DNA of 64,000 nt from Polytrichum commune (taxonomy: Eukaryota; Streptophyta; Polytrichopsida; Polytrichales; Polytrichaceae). Every line of letters begins with the position of its first letter. The stretch's first letter is position 1. The notes beneath the pieces are model-generated. The model was not told the DNA's origin, searched no databases, and saw nothing but the letters and a program-made list of their open reading frames with translations. The DNA is taken from assembly GCA_950295325.1 (NCBI GenBank), contig OX485804.1, forward strand, positions 61,286,533 through 61,350,532, in the 5' to 3' direction. Of the stretch, positions 10,156 through 22,240 are shown piece after piece. Made by a program: the position numbers and the translations under genes.

Positions 10156-12454
10156 CTGTCAGCCATAAACCCCCACCCTTATGTGTCTGTATCCGGGTGA
10201 CGGCTTAAGGCTCACACCTGATCATTTAATTAAAGTTTAGCTCTCAACTCCACCTCCAAAGATTAACAAGTTAAAGATCAAAGCTCATACTTTACTCACA
10301 CTGTAGATACAAGCATTAAAAAAATGCTCTTTCCTCCTCCTAATTCTAGCACACTACAACCATCTAATGAATTCCCACTGAACTAGGCCCTCCACACTTG
10401 GACGAGTACCTTGCAATTAGAGGTATCTTTAATTCCTCTTAGATTTATTCCTAACTCCTATTAATGACCTTGACTAATTTCACTACCCTATCACTAACCC
10501 TACACACTAATTGCCTACTGTTGCTTAACCGCCCCCTCCCTTGTTCTATGGACTAATTGCCGTCAAGTTCCCAGCTCCCTGTCATCCTTCTCACACCGAT
10601 CCCAACAGATGCCTCCCCTGTTTTGGTCCAGCAGCCTCCCATACTCCTCACTACTGCCTCAACAGGTCATTGCAGAGGCTCTCCTTTCTCCCCCATACTG
10701 GCGGCATTCCCTGCCTCCTCTACTTGAACCGAATCACACTCAGATGCATGATCTCATGTCCAAGCTTGATGCCTCGCATGGCTTCGACCCAAATTCCAGA
10801 GTTGAGGAACTGTTGGTGTCAGCCTTAGTTTGTTTGGACTAGGCAGCCACCTCGCCGCAGTCTCGGTGTCAATCGACCATTCAACCTCGGCAGTTTCCGC
10901 TGCATTTTTCCTTAGCCAGCCGACTTCTCAATCTTAGCTGGTTTTCCAAGAGCTTAGCCCTCGACAGAAGGATTCCTTGCGCTCTAGCTGCTGGAAGCCG
11001 GATTCAACACCAATTGACTTTGAGCCTCAAGGTCAGCCTGCTAGCTCGCCATGCATTACCTGTTCTCCTGAACTCTTTGCGACATTTGGCACTGCATCCT
11101 CGGAGCAAAATCCCAACTCTCGCCCAAAATGTGGTTGCCGCACTCACAAATCCCTTCTAGAGCTTCTCACATATCTCCAGACTTGCACACAATTGATCTG
11201 GTTACCTGGGACACTCAACATTCACCGAAGTTTTGCTCCCGAATCCTCCGCAGTAGTACCCCCTGCCCTAACCTCCACCTTAGCCAGCTGCCTTCCTTCA
11301 CAACCCACCCACAATGCTCTGCTCCCAATTCCGCAGTGAGATTCAGCGAGTACCCACACCTTACCATCCGCAACCGCTGCTGGAACTAAGCTGATGCCTC
11401 ACTTTCGGCAACCAACCTTTCATGGCCGCATTCCCACTGGAAAGCTTACGCTCCTGGTCCTTCGGATTCAGCCATCCTTGGTGGCTGCATTGCCTCCTCC
11501 ATCAGTTGAGCCAAGAGTTCTCCTTGTCATCGAGCAGTGGATGTGCTTCAAAACCTGGAAAAATTTGGCAGGGCCCTGCCGAGCTGCCTTCGCCCTCCAT
11601 AGCCTCTGTTCGGTGGTGTGTGTAAGAATGAGGCCGCCGTAGCTGGGTTCACTGGACCCCCTGTCCAACTCCCGAAATAACCGACTCCGCCCTATCCTCC
11701 TGGATGCTTCTCTTCGGCCATACAACAATTCGAACATGGGCCCCTTCTAATTCGGACAATAATATTGGCCATGCCCTCCAAAGTCGAACCTAAATCACAC
11801 TCCTATTAACTATCTCGCTTGTTTTTAATCTTTTTTCAATTCTAATAACACAAGTCGCACGCGTAACTCGACAAGATCCCACACTACACATCTTACCCTT
11901 AAATGTAACTAAATCTAAACTATAGTGCCTTTCAACAATTCACACAACACAAACACTAAATTCTAATGGTTTTTAAAGGTTAAGAAGACATGTGGGCACA
12001 ATATTGGGCTCACATCATCCCCATAATTGAGTCCCTCCCCTTCCAACCTCTCCTCCCATAGACTTGATGTATCTATCCGTATGGTCCAATAGAATTCGTC
12101 ATACGCAAGCAACTATCTTACAATTGCTTCCACGAAAACCCTTGTGTGGCAAGAGTACGAATTCCAATCCATTTTTGGAATGACATAAACACCAAACCTC
12201 TTAGAGAAGGTAGGGGACCCCAATGTCGCATCATTAGATGAACACATGAACACCCACAACCTAAGATCAAGTGGAAATGTAGCTATATTTTATATTGAGC
12301 ACATGGAAAAGTTACATGCCTATAGAAACACACCGTCCATACTCTAATTCCTACTAACGAGGGTCTATCAACCTTTGACGCTTAGCCCGCAAGCTTAAAC
12401 TTGCCTTGAGAAGGTAGTATACAATACTAGGGTCTATATTAATGGGGACATATC
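10156..12454. other. intergenic; a more GC-rich block at about 10530-11750
   Basis: The block 10530-11750 is clearly less AT-rich than its flanks and holds several short plus-strand open frames (up to 120 codons), rich in Ser, Pro, Leu and Cys, plus an 89-codon minus frame. None has a recognisable motif, and the frames change repeatedly. It could be an untranslated or terminal region of an old retroelement or a dead gene. I found no long terminal repeats or primer-binding site. The flanking parts show nothing I can support. Confidence 0.35.
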
Positions 12455-13009
12455 CACCGGGGGGGGGGGGGGGGTTGGGCACTAGCAAAAATGTAGAAAA
12501 CCACGTGTGAGAAAATGTAAGGTGGATTTTATTCAAGACACATAATTTTTACATTTTTTTAGATATACAATAACATCCTCCAAATGTGAATTGGGAATTA
12601 TATATAATGTACAATGTGGTTTAAGTTGTGGTATTTTATTATCGTTTAGATGTAAAATAGCACAAATAAAATGAAGTGTATATTTTTTAATTTATAGATT
12701 CAACATAAATCATATGCTATTAGTGGCATTGGATAAGAAATAGGCAAAATGTAATTTAACATGTGGATGGATTTGTTGAAACGGTCACTTTTGGATGGAA
12801 AATACCGCCCTCAGGTTTTCCATTTCCATCCTTAGGTTTTTGTTTTTTCCTGTAGTTGGCCGCTCTACTTGAGTTTAGAGTTTCTCGCTCACTGTGCTCG
12901 CTCTTGTGCTCATTGTGCTCGTTGTGCTCGCTCTTGTTGTTGTCGTTGGAAAAGAGCAACTGAAGGACTAATTATGGCCTTTTTTGGTGGTGCGCAGTGA
13001 GTTGGCCTG

Positions 13010-13400
13010 TCTCTAGAATTGTGTCTACGTTGAAGAATTTAATAAACCTTTGTGTGATGACGATCCAAAGTATATCAAGAGGATTAAGTACCGATCTTAG
13101 AACGCGTTTGAAAATCATCACAATTTAGAGGCACTGAGTTGCCAATGTCTCTAGATTGTTTGAGATCGATGTCCACATTGAAGAATTTAATTAACCTTTG
13201 TGTGACAATGATACAAAGCATTTCAAGAGGTTTAGTATCGATATGAGAAGTTGTTTGTGAATCATTGAAACTTAGGAGCATAGAGTTGCCAATGTCTGTG
13301 GAATGTTTTATAGTGATGTCGACATTAGAGATGCTGATAAAACCTTTGTGTGATGATGATGCAAAGCAGATCTTCAAGAGGGTTTACTATGGATGTTCTC
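13010..13400. repeat. tandem repeat, period 147-148 bp, about 2.6 copies
   Basis: The phrase GTCNACATTGAAGAATTTAA...CCTTTGTGTGATGA recurs near 13023, 13170 and 13318. The phrase GAGTTGCCAATGTCT recurs near 13135 and 13285. Copies differ by point changes. One period equals 49 codons, and a 97-codon minus-strand frame (13377-13084) runs through two copies without a stop. One plus-strand frame has leucine-spaced phrases (LP.S...L.S.STLK.L) that could be a decayed leucine-rich repeat, but this is weak. Origin unknown. Confidence 0.6.
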
Positions 13401-14141
13401 AAATATTGAGATTCTCATTTTGGATTGATGTTCTAACCGGTGTCGAGAATGCTAAACTTGGGTGGCATGAACTTGGAAATGAGATGCATACACAATGAGT
13501 AGTCAATTCTCGACATTTCAAACAAGTGATATTCACTCTGAATTGGAGGCAATTGTCGTTTACTTTGTAAGAATGGGAAGGAAAATGTGAGCATATGTAC
13601 TCAGTATTAAATTCATTTGACGTTGTAATGATTCTCCCAACAAGCCTAGTTGCATGAACCAAGATACTTCAAAAATGGATTTAAAATACCTAAATTGAAG
13701 CATAAAAGCCATGTCGTGGAAATTTCAAGGAAATACTTAGTGTGATGTATTTGAAGGTAAGGACTTGGAGTCATGTGTATGTGCAAGTAGTCTTAATGGC
13801 CTCGGCAAAACTTAGGCAGGGAAATACATCAAACGGGGTAGAAAACACTAACATGAATGGTGAATCCAGCCAAATGCAACCAACCAGCATGTCACGGCCA
13901 TGGTCCTTGCAACAAGGTGTCACATGGCAAGTGCATTTTATTTTCTTCCAGAAAAGAGCATCCGAAGACTTAATATTATGTATCCTCATACTACATTATT
14001 GTTGAAGTAGATCATGATTAGTTGATTAATCTTTGTATATAACAACATTCTTGTTTGATGATATAAATGACATATCCAAACACCTTGCAGCAATAAGAGC
14101 AAAATTTTGGAACTTCCCGGAGCTCAATTATGAGGAAAATT

Positions 14142-14449
14142 CTCGGGGGGGGGGGGGGGGTAGTCATTGGTTGGAGTAGCAATACACGTGCGAACAAATG
14201 ATAGGGTATTTTTAAAACATGGGAGCAAAAAATTATAATTGGGCTTAAGAGTAATATAGGGTATCAAAAATGGCACTGGTTTAGGGCACCCTAAACCCTA
14301 AACCCTAAACCCTATTAACCCAAAGTAGAAATTTACATAATGATAGCATGTGAAAAAAAAAAAAAAATTGAAAGTAATACCCCCCTATAAAATAGTGGTT
14401 GTTCGCACTTATATCCTTAACTTTAACACACTCCCCCCCCCCCCCCGAG
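14142..14449. mobile_element. MITE with G-run terminal repeats and 8-bp target duplication
   Basis: The element starts CTC followed by 16 G (14145-14160) and TAGTCATTGGTTGG, and ends CACTC with 14 C then GAG. Perfect octamers GGAAAATT flank it (14134-14141 and 14450-14457). It shares most of its length, in inverted orientation, with the element at 51336-51696, including CACGTGCGAACAAATGATAG, AAAATGGCACTGG/CCAGTGCCATTTT and the ATAAAATAGTGGTTGTTCGC phrase. No coding capacity. It is nested inside the probable 5-kb relative. Confidence 0.9.
14289..14313. repeat. interstitial plant-type telomeric repeat (CCCTAAA)n
   Basis: About 3.5 units of CCCTAAA lie inside the MITE at 14142-14449. The sister MITE at 51336 lacks them at the matching place, where it has CCTATAGTAC and other unique sequence. 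The motif is the plant-type telomere repeat, but here it belongs to a transposon copy and does not mark a chromosome end. Confidence 0.8.
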
Positions 14450-17408
14450 GGAAAATTGAAGGATTGGAGTCATCTTTGAAGGTTTTGAAATTGTTCTTAT
14501 GGTTCCATGTTTATCAATTCAATCTTCTATGGCACCAATATCTTGTTCATAATTGATGTTTTTTCTTTCTTTCTTTCTTTCTCATAAACATAGATAAGTT
14601 GACCTTTAATTCTCCTATTGGTTGTTGTACATATATAGAAAAATAGTGGTTCCATTGAGCAAAGTCCTTCACATTGATGTAGCTGAAAGAGGTTCATACT
14701 AAATGGTTTGATGTGTGTGACTTATTGGAGTTAGGTTTTTGCTATCACTTAAATATTCCAAAGAAAAACAACCCAAGGAATTAGTTCACGGGGAAGATTG
14801 AGCTAGTGTCTATAAGGGTTAATGCCACATTGAATTAAGGTATTTAATAACGTTTTATGACTTATCTCATCCTTTATTCCTTTCTCCATCAGGTTCATTC
14901 ACTCTTAATGCTTCGTTGGTGCACATTTCGTCATGAGTGACTCCGTCCTATCTTTGAGAATTCTCTATTACTCTATGTCTTGACTTACTTCAGTCATGAA
15001 GCTCAAAAGTTTGGCAAATATTAGGTAGCTCATAGTTAGGACAACACGTCTGGGGTATCGTCTTTTGAGTATCCACATCGTCTTTAAGTGTGATGAATTA
15101 TGCTTGCGGGAATCTCAAATTAAGTTCGTTGAATCAATTACAACCATCAAGCAAGTCTTTGGAAATTGTAACCACCACCTTCATCTTCTGGTAGACCTAG
15201 CCACTCATCTCAAAGGTCATCCACATAGTTAATACGTCAACAATGTATAATAAGCAGGCTATATCCTTTTATTCATATATTAATCTATGTACACTCTAAA
15301 TGACTTGCATTGAGTACAACCTTACTCTCATTAGTAAAGTCTACTTCCTCTTACACTCTTGTCTTTGCAGCCTATAGCCTGCATTTGTCCTCACTAGGCT
15401 TCGCCATCATTGCCTACCTCTTTTATGACATTTACTGGCGATACACGGCTGACTCATATAGGCTATATCCCTCGTATGGTAACTACCACAAGGTAATGTC
15501 TTTTCATGTTCATGGCTCAAGCCTTTAGTCACGGCTATGACCTATCAAACTCTCTCAACGACAACTTTGCCCATCCTAGGTCACGCAATGCTTACCACTT
15601 ACACTTTGGCTACTTTTTTTCTTTTTCTTTATTTTCAACATCTCTTGGCCTTCAGTTACTTAGCTATTGCCCTTCTTATGGCGACTCGTGTTCCTTTCTC
15701 CCTCACAGACTAAGGTAAGACCACTCTTGCTTATTGCCCAGACTTTACTTCTCTTTCAAAGACTGGTACCTCTCTCTTATACCTCTCAGGTTATAGCCAT
15801 AGGATCACTCCTTTAGATTGGCCTATGGCTCTCACAACCTTCACAAGTTTACTTGCATTTATGGTCGATCAATGTCTTACCAACCATCGCTCTCAAGGCC
15901 TCTTGCTCTATTGCAACATTAAACAACAGTTATTTCTTTAGACATTATCCTCCAAATTTATCACTCAAACTTCCTTTTACTTGGCCTATCGCCAAAACTT
16001 ACTCACACTTCCCTTAAGTATTGCAATCTTTGCGCACTTTCAATTATACTCTTTGACAAACTACGTGCATGACTTACATTCGAATGTATTTGCAATTACA
16101 TATCCAAAACATCATTCCTCTTGAAAATAAATACACGTACACACAACAAAAACTTGCACTCCAAGTTTACCAAGATAATAGCACTGAAATCATAACTTTA
16201 CTTTCAATGTCAAAGTTTAAAAACAACTAGAGTTTGAATCACTCGGCTTTGAAAGACTCATCCTATGCCTACAAGCATCTCACTTGGGACTGCCTGATTG
16301 CCACTCAACCTCAATCACTGAGTGTTGGTGCTTTCGAAAGCCTATTGCTTTAGCTATGAGACTATGCCTGAAATCTAAAAATGATAATAGCCTGGTTAAG
16401 ACTCCGCTTACCTCCTCCTTATTGAGTCGAGAAAGAAGAGGAGTCGGTTAGAATCCATAACCGATTCATAATGGCAATTGCCTCTACCTTCTACTATGGA
16501 TGACTTCCAACCAAAGGCCGAATGAAAGACGTCAAAACCTCAAAATTGCATAATTTGGCTAGGCTATGGCCCAAAAAATTATTTTGTAGAGGATTGAGTT
16601 GCTAATAGATGCAAAATAGGAGGCGTCCCCTAGTCAATGAAACCAATGGGTGTTGTCCTCTAGTGGCACCCTGCATATTGAGGCAAATTTTCATTCTCAA
16701 ATGACATATCTGCTGGTACAACTAGAATTATGTTGGTAGGAACCGAAGTCTTGTAATGTTGGACACAACACAAGTTCCTAGTCATACTCATATGTTTTAT
16801 GTATCAACCATTTGCAAGGTTTGTAATTGAAAAGAAGAGTTGACCAATGTTGGTACTTTGTTACTTGACATATTGCAATTTCAGCACCACAAACAAATTA
16901 TGTTATGATATGATGTCTTATTCAATTGCCAGCCTAATTCAAGTACCTACTTTTGCGTGTTGAATGATTTGGTATTATTGTAAGAATCAATACAATGGCT
17001 CATTGGTTAAGATAGCCAAACAATCAATGCTTACACCTCCTCAACACTAATAATTTTGTGGCCTCTATATGAACACTTAAGACAATTGCACCTATGTTCC
17101 TTGAAATCCATCCCAAATTGGCATTTGTCTTTACATAGTGTATTATATGAGTAATGTTTGTGTAGATTGTTCACACAAAATTTCTACTACTTATAAATAA
17201 GATAAGGTGATTGTAATTATTTGACTCTAGAATTTATTTATAATGATAGGGTGTTAGAAAATACCATCCAATAGAAATTTAACTACTTATAGCCATAGGG
17301 TGGAAATGTTTTAATGAAGGAAGGTAAATTACCCCTCCCCCCCCCCTCCCATTAAATAGGGGGTTCTCACACGTGTACACATAAATCCAGTGGAGGTGCA
17401 CCCCCCGT

Positions 17409-17466
17409 GGTCATATCCATGTAGCTAACCTCCTTCAATACACCCTTTAACTACATGGATATGACC
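17409..17466. repeat. 16-bp perfect inverted repeat (hairpin)
   Basis: GGTCATATCCATGTAG (17409-17424) is repeated in reverse complement at 17451-17466 with a 26-base loop, and the match extends by a few near-symmetrical bases (CTAA/TTAA). It abuts the right end of the probable 5-kb element. It may be the end of another foldback or a footprint. Confidence 0.7.
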
Positions 17467-18954
17467 GTCAACATAGGAAAAAGAGTCACCAACAACCGAT
17501 TGGATGTGAGGGGAGCACAAATAACCTTTTTCTTGAAGAGCTTCAAGTGTAGGTTGTATTTCAAGGACATTTTTTTTCTCGAACCAACTCTATTGCATGT
17601 GACCTCTAAACGACCTTAATCAATGCTTAGAAACACGGACAAGAGCAAAATTAGGAGTTAACTTGATATCAACCATCTCCATTTGTGGTTAATAGTTTGG
17701 AGATTGCACAAAAGTGTAACGTCGTATGACACGTGATGAATCCAAGGATTACATGCATCTAACACACTTGGAAGGATGTGTTGGACCATCGGGTTCATTG
17801 TGATGCCTAAGAATTGAAAGATGACATCATTTGAGATTGCTGAACCCTAAACCCCTAAAGCATCACTTGGTGCAAGCGCAATGAAACCCATGCAATCAAG
17901 ATTGAAATAAAACTATGAACAAAACATCTTCATAGGCAAACATCATAGCTGCATGTGGAGCCATTGCAATACAAGGAAGTCGTGTGCAACTCATTACAAT
18001 CCATACACTTGGTATAAAAATGTTTTGAAGAAAGCTTCATGCAGAGCTCATTACAGTGGGATGATTGTTTCACACTCGCTCTCACTCAATCCTGTACACC
18101 TACCACACATGGCCTACCTTCTTAAGCCAAGTCCAAATGCGCCCATGATGCACAAGTTCAATGGCATTTCCACCAACGGCACCCGACGTAAGAAATACCA
18201 CTACGGATTAACCATGCTCCTTTCCAGCAAGACACCGAATTCCAGAAAGGACTCAAAAGACACAATTACTAGGAAGACGTCAAGTAAGATGTGAATATCC
18301 GATATTCGCAGTGGCATTATCCTCAACTTAATCATCCCCTCGGGTATGAGCAAGATCCCGAACTCTCTCGAATGGATTCAACAAGCTAACTGGACCCAAC
18401 CATCGTTCACTTGAATATCAACACAACTTCAAGTAAGAGCAATATCACGACTCTCTCGAATGGAACCGGCAGGCACCACCCATGGATTTCAGCAGCAAAC
18501 TAGCAAGCCAAACCCAAAAATTTGGTAATCCTTCAAGACATGAGGAAGATCCTACATTCATCCTAATTAAACTAGCTAAACCCGAAATGTGGGCAGCCCT
18601 TCGAGGCATGAGCGAGATCCTGAACTCACACACCCAAACCAACAAGCTACACTTGAAATTTCGGCAACGGTACAACCACGATCCTAAACTCAAACAATTC
18701 CCAGGATAAAGACTCACCGGATCTGCTGCAACAACCTCGCTCGCCCTCCGATCTGCTGTGTTCACCTCACTTTGTCTAAATCCCTGCGGCTCTCTCCAAA
18801 TCCTTGCCTCCGACACTGCAGCTAAACCAGATTCCCTCCCTGCAGCCCCCCAGATGTGCTGCGACCTCCTCGTTGGCTTGGGTCTAAACCCTCAACCCTT
18901 GCCTAGATGTGCTGTGATTCACTGCATAGTATGACAGACTTGTGAAGCGGAAAT
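17467..18954. other. no recognised gene; degenerate repeats at about 18340-18700
   Basis: A loose repeated phrase (CTTCRAG..ATGAG..AGATCC...CTC) occurs near 18340, 18426, 18531 and 18599 with unequal spacing of 66-105 bp. The 113- and 123-codon open frames here (17953-18294 plus, 18816-18445 minus) have no family motif. Confidence 0.4.
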
Positions 18955-19335
18955 CCTCTCATGCCCCCATCACACCAAACTTTCTGTCTCGTTCAAGCCA
19001 TGAAATTGCTGGGATTATGTTGAGAAATAGATGTCGGCCTACCACTTTTCACACTATTACAACCGGAGATGCCAACAGATGTCTAAACAAGATGATGTGA
19101 TCAGCCCCTCGTGTCTAGATCACACCAACATTTCCGTCCGGTTCTAGCCGTGAAATTGCTAGGGATTATGTTGAGAAATAAACGTTGGTCCACCACTTTT
19201 CACATTGTTACAGCTGGAGATGCCGATGGATGATGCCAAGAACTGGCCAATGTGATCAACCCCTCATGCCCTAATCAACACACCAACTTTCCATCAACTT
19301 CCAGATGTGAAATAGTTGGGGATGCCACTACGGCT
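18955..19335. repeat. tandem repeat, period about 152 bp, about 2.5 copies
   Basis: The phrase CCGTGAAATTGCTAGGGATTATGTTGAGAAATA has a near copy about 152 bp upstream, and the preceding CCTCATGCCC..ATCACACCAA phrase occurs near 18958, 19110 and 19262. The third copy decays after about 75 bp. ACCACTTTTCACA..GTTACA..TGGAGATGCC recurs with the same period. It lies just before the Harbinger transposase relic and might be element subterminal sequence. Confidence 0.75.
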
Positions 19336-19676
19336 AGATGCCAAGTTGTTCATTCTGATATCCGGGTTTGCTCAACATTTTGGTGGCTGGTGGCCACCAT
19401 CATGAGCGGTCAAACGAGTTGGCGTAGACTTTTGGGGGACAACTATTCTGCCTCCTATAATGAACCCACCTTGACTTTCAACACCATATCTTTTGTCTCA
19501 AGTTCTTCATTGTACTTAACACTCTCTTCAAGTGTTCATTTCACCATTTGTGTTGGACACAAAATTGTTAAAAGAGTAGCATATGCTAAAATGGATTCAT
19601 TAGAGTTTCTTGTCATGTCCCTTTGTTCCAAAATGATCGAGATAGTTGTAGTATTTATTTGTTGTTATTTATTATG

Positions 19677-20670
19677 AATATATTGAATGAGGATATCCAA
19701 AAAACAATTTATCGTGAGTGGTGGAAATTTCCACATTCGAGTCATATGTGGAGGGTTTTACAAAAAGATGTTTTGAAATTTGACCCCCAAGTTCGTGATA
19801 CTTTATGGACTCAAGAATACAGGGTGACCTACACATCTCTTTGAATCTGGTTAAAATTTTTAGGCCCTACGTAGAACATGAAACTACCAATTATAGAGCA
19901 GCTATTGAGCTTGATCGTGCTATAGCTATGATCTTGCATAGGTTAGCATTTGGATATTTCAATGAACACGTTACCAACATATATTATGTTGGACAATCTA
20001 TGGTTTTAAAATATACTTTTATTATTATAAAGGTTTTGGCTAATCCAAAAGAATTACATTCTCATTTCATTAGTGTTTGTCAAGGTGAAAGATTGGTATT
20101 GGTTATAGCACACTTTAAGAATTTGGTTGGGATAGAAAATATGTGTAGGGCCATTGATGGCACCCACATCAAATTAGTTGAAAAACCTCCAATGAACTTA
20201 ATTCTTGTTCATTATTGACACCGGGATGATCATCACGCAATATTATTACAAGGTGTTTGTAATGCTAATCTTCTATTTTAGAATGTGTGTGTAAGGACAC
20301 TTGGTGAAACTCACAATGCTATTCACTTTCAGGGTTCATTTTTGCATAAGGATTGTTTGGAAAAATCTATTTTACAAGAACCAACTATCCAACTAGGCTC
20401 TCAACTAGTTCAACCTTACATTATGGATGATTTTGACCTATTCTTTGATGATCCACATTATGAAGGCATTTTTTTATCGAGGCAATGGTGATATGTATAA
20501 AGATGTTTCTGACAGGACATTTAGAAAGGGTAGGGGTAAAAGAAAAAATGTTTTTGTTCATCTCAAGAATAGTTGGAAAGTTCTTAAGTATCCTAATTTC
20601 ACTATTCCATATAAAAACCAAATTAATATTTCATGTTGTATCCTATACAAATTTTATATAAAAAATTAGT
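19677..20670 (+). pseudogene. PIF/Harbinger transposase (DDE_Tnp_4 type), broken
   Basis: Segments appear in the expected order. An N-terminal part ends near RDTLWTQEYRV. After a frame change near 19820 comes IFRPYVEHETTNYRAAIELD, with AIAMILHRLAFG and VTNIYYVGQS, the helical domain of this family. CRAIDGTHIKL (about 20138-20170) holds the first catalytic Asp. LGETHNAIHFQGS (near 20300) matches the GS.HDA..F block that precedes the second Asp, and YRGNGD...FRKGRGK then KNVFVHLKNSWKVLKYPNF form the third block. Two in-frame stops (about 20218 and 20280) and a frame change near 20430-20470 break it. The third acidic position (family E-N-A-F) reads K-N-V-F. It is inactive. Neither terminal repeats nor target duplication were located. 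Confidence 0.8.
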
Positions 20671-21970
20671 GGAGGTCCATCCAAATTTTTAATCTAATGA
20701 TTTGAGGGTTCCAAAAAACCCAACTACTAAACGAGCATCTAAACTTGGTGCATTTGCTATTTGACATGTTATTTTTGAGAAATAGTTAGATTTTATTTTA
20801 GATGAATAAACATAATTTGTGATTTATTATGACAAGAAATTTGAAATTCACATATTTTATTTAATACATATGGGAATATCTCAACTCTATACATATTTCT
20901 AATATTTTTGATATCTATATGGAAACATATTTATAAAAAGATGCACTAATTGTGGGTGGTTTGAAATCGCTCTTAATGGGTGAGATTGTGATAACTAAAC
21001 AAAAAAAACCGGAAGTAGAATAACAAAAAGATGTGAACATTTAACTAGTTCGACTTAGATTCACTAGGATATTGACCTATTAAGGTATGTGGGTATTATT
21101 TGGTTCTTTTTCATAATTTCCAACTTCTACTAATTAGATTTACACAACAAAAATCATGTTTCATTAGCAAATTTACAATAATACATTTGCAAGAACTCGA
21201 TTGAAAATTGGACCTCCCTTTATTTAGTCATGGTTATCAGAAGTGCATGTTTGTTGATTTCTTAATTGGATACATAGCTCCTCCGAATTGTGTTTACTAT
21301 TGAGTGTAGAGTATTTATCAATGTTTGAAAAACACAATCTAGTCACTTATTTAAATCAACCCTTATTTAACCATAAAAATATATACTACATATAAAAATT
21401 TTGATATCATGAATCAAATTTATTATATATATATATATATATAATATTATATATCATAGTATGTAGTATGATTCAAATTTTAAAATATATGTATAATCTA
21501 CTAACCCAATTTAAACATTAAGAACATCGTCTTCTTGTCGTTTGCGTTTGGTGGAACTACCAATCTTCATTTTCATGCGGAACAATTGGTTTTTCAAATC
21601 TTCAACTCGTTCTTTAGCTTGTATATCTAGCTCTTGTAGGCATAGCTAAAATGATTGATTCTTAGTATGCATTTGGGCAGCTAATGTTAAGTGTTTTTCA
21701 ACTATTAACATTTTGATTTCCTCTAAAGACTTTATATAAATATTTGCAATTCTATTCGGAAAATCTCCAATAGGCTTACTGGGAGTGTCATTACACTTGG
21801 AATTCAATGTACCCTTTACATTGTATATACATGAAGAATGAACGCGAAGAACCGACTATTGGTTACAAATGAACCAACAGAGTTTAAGAAATAATCGCTT
21901 GAAGATGAAAAGTTCAAGGAACTAACCCGAAGTGGTGTTGCATCCAGAGATGCATAACCCAAGACTTATA
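20671..21970. other. AT-rich stretch with a (TA)n run, no gene seen
   Basis: Strongly AT-rich DNA with a (TA)n microsatellite near 21422-21443 and no open frame with a recognisable motif. The start of this stretch may be 3' sequence of the Harbinger relic. Confidence 0.5.
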
Positions 21971-22075
21971 GCCCACCCACACTTACTGGTGTGGGCCACC
22001 AGTGAATGATGGGTACCATCACTAGTTGTGACCAATGGCTCTCATTGGCTAAACCACCAGTTTGTGTGGGTGGGC
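21971..22075. mobile_element. short foldback element, Stowaway-like
   Basis: GCCCACCCACAC at the left and GTGTGGGTGGGC at the right form a perfect 12-bp inverted repeat. An imperfect continuation (ACTGGTGTGG with CCACCAGT) folds most of the 105 bp. TA lies on both sides (21969-21970, 22076-22077), matching the TA target of Stowaway/mariner-type MITEs. A longer repeat including TA cannot be told apart because TA is palindromic. Confidence 0.55.
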
Positions 22076-22083
22076 TATTAGAG

Positions 22084-22240
22084 TGAGTTAGCCCAATGGC
22101 CTAAAAGTGGAGGTCACCATAGTTCGACCCCAAGATTGAATATAGACTTATGATACATGGTTGTGGCCCTCTAATAATAGTAATTGGTGCTCATCTCGGG
22201 TTTGACCCAACCTCCTGAGAGTTTAAGGGTAACTTTAACT
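22084..22240 (+). mobile_element. tRNA-derived SINE-like unit
   Basis: TAGCCCAATGG (about 22088) fits an internal promoter A box, and AGTTCGACCCC, about 33 bases further, fits a B box (GTTCGAnnC). The spacing is what tRNA-derived SINEs use. The 3' limit and target duplication are not visible. It begins next to the Stowaway-like foldback. Confidence 0.4.

Larger units (their letters stand above)
12455..17409. mobile_element. probable 5-kb relative of the CTCGGGG-ended MITEs
   Basis: The left end CACCGGGG... followed by GGGCACTAGCAAAAATGTAG and CCACGTGTGA aligns with the left end of the small element at 23064. The right end, read inward on the minus strand from 17409, is CACGGGGGGTGCACC, then TACACGTGTGAGAAC and CCTATTTAATGGG; it aligns with the right end of the 23064 element. 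The flanking octamers are GACATATC (12447-12454) and GTCATATC (17410-17417), 7 of 8 matching. The interior includes a 148-bp tandem repeat and a nested MITE at 14142. The remaining frames are short (at most 87 codons on either strand) and unrecognised, so it is not an intact coding element. Two independent solo ends remain possible. Confidence 0.5.

Noticed and set aside
14289-14313. Chromosome end or telomere junction
   Set aside because: Only 3.5 units, lying inside a MITE with intact target duplications.
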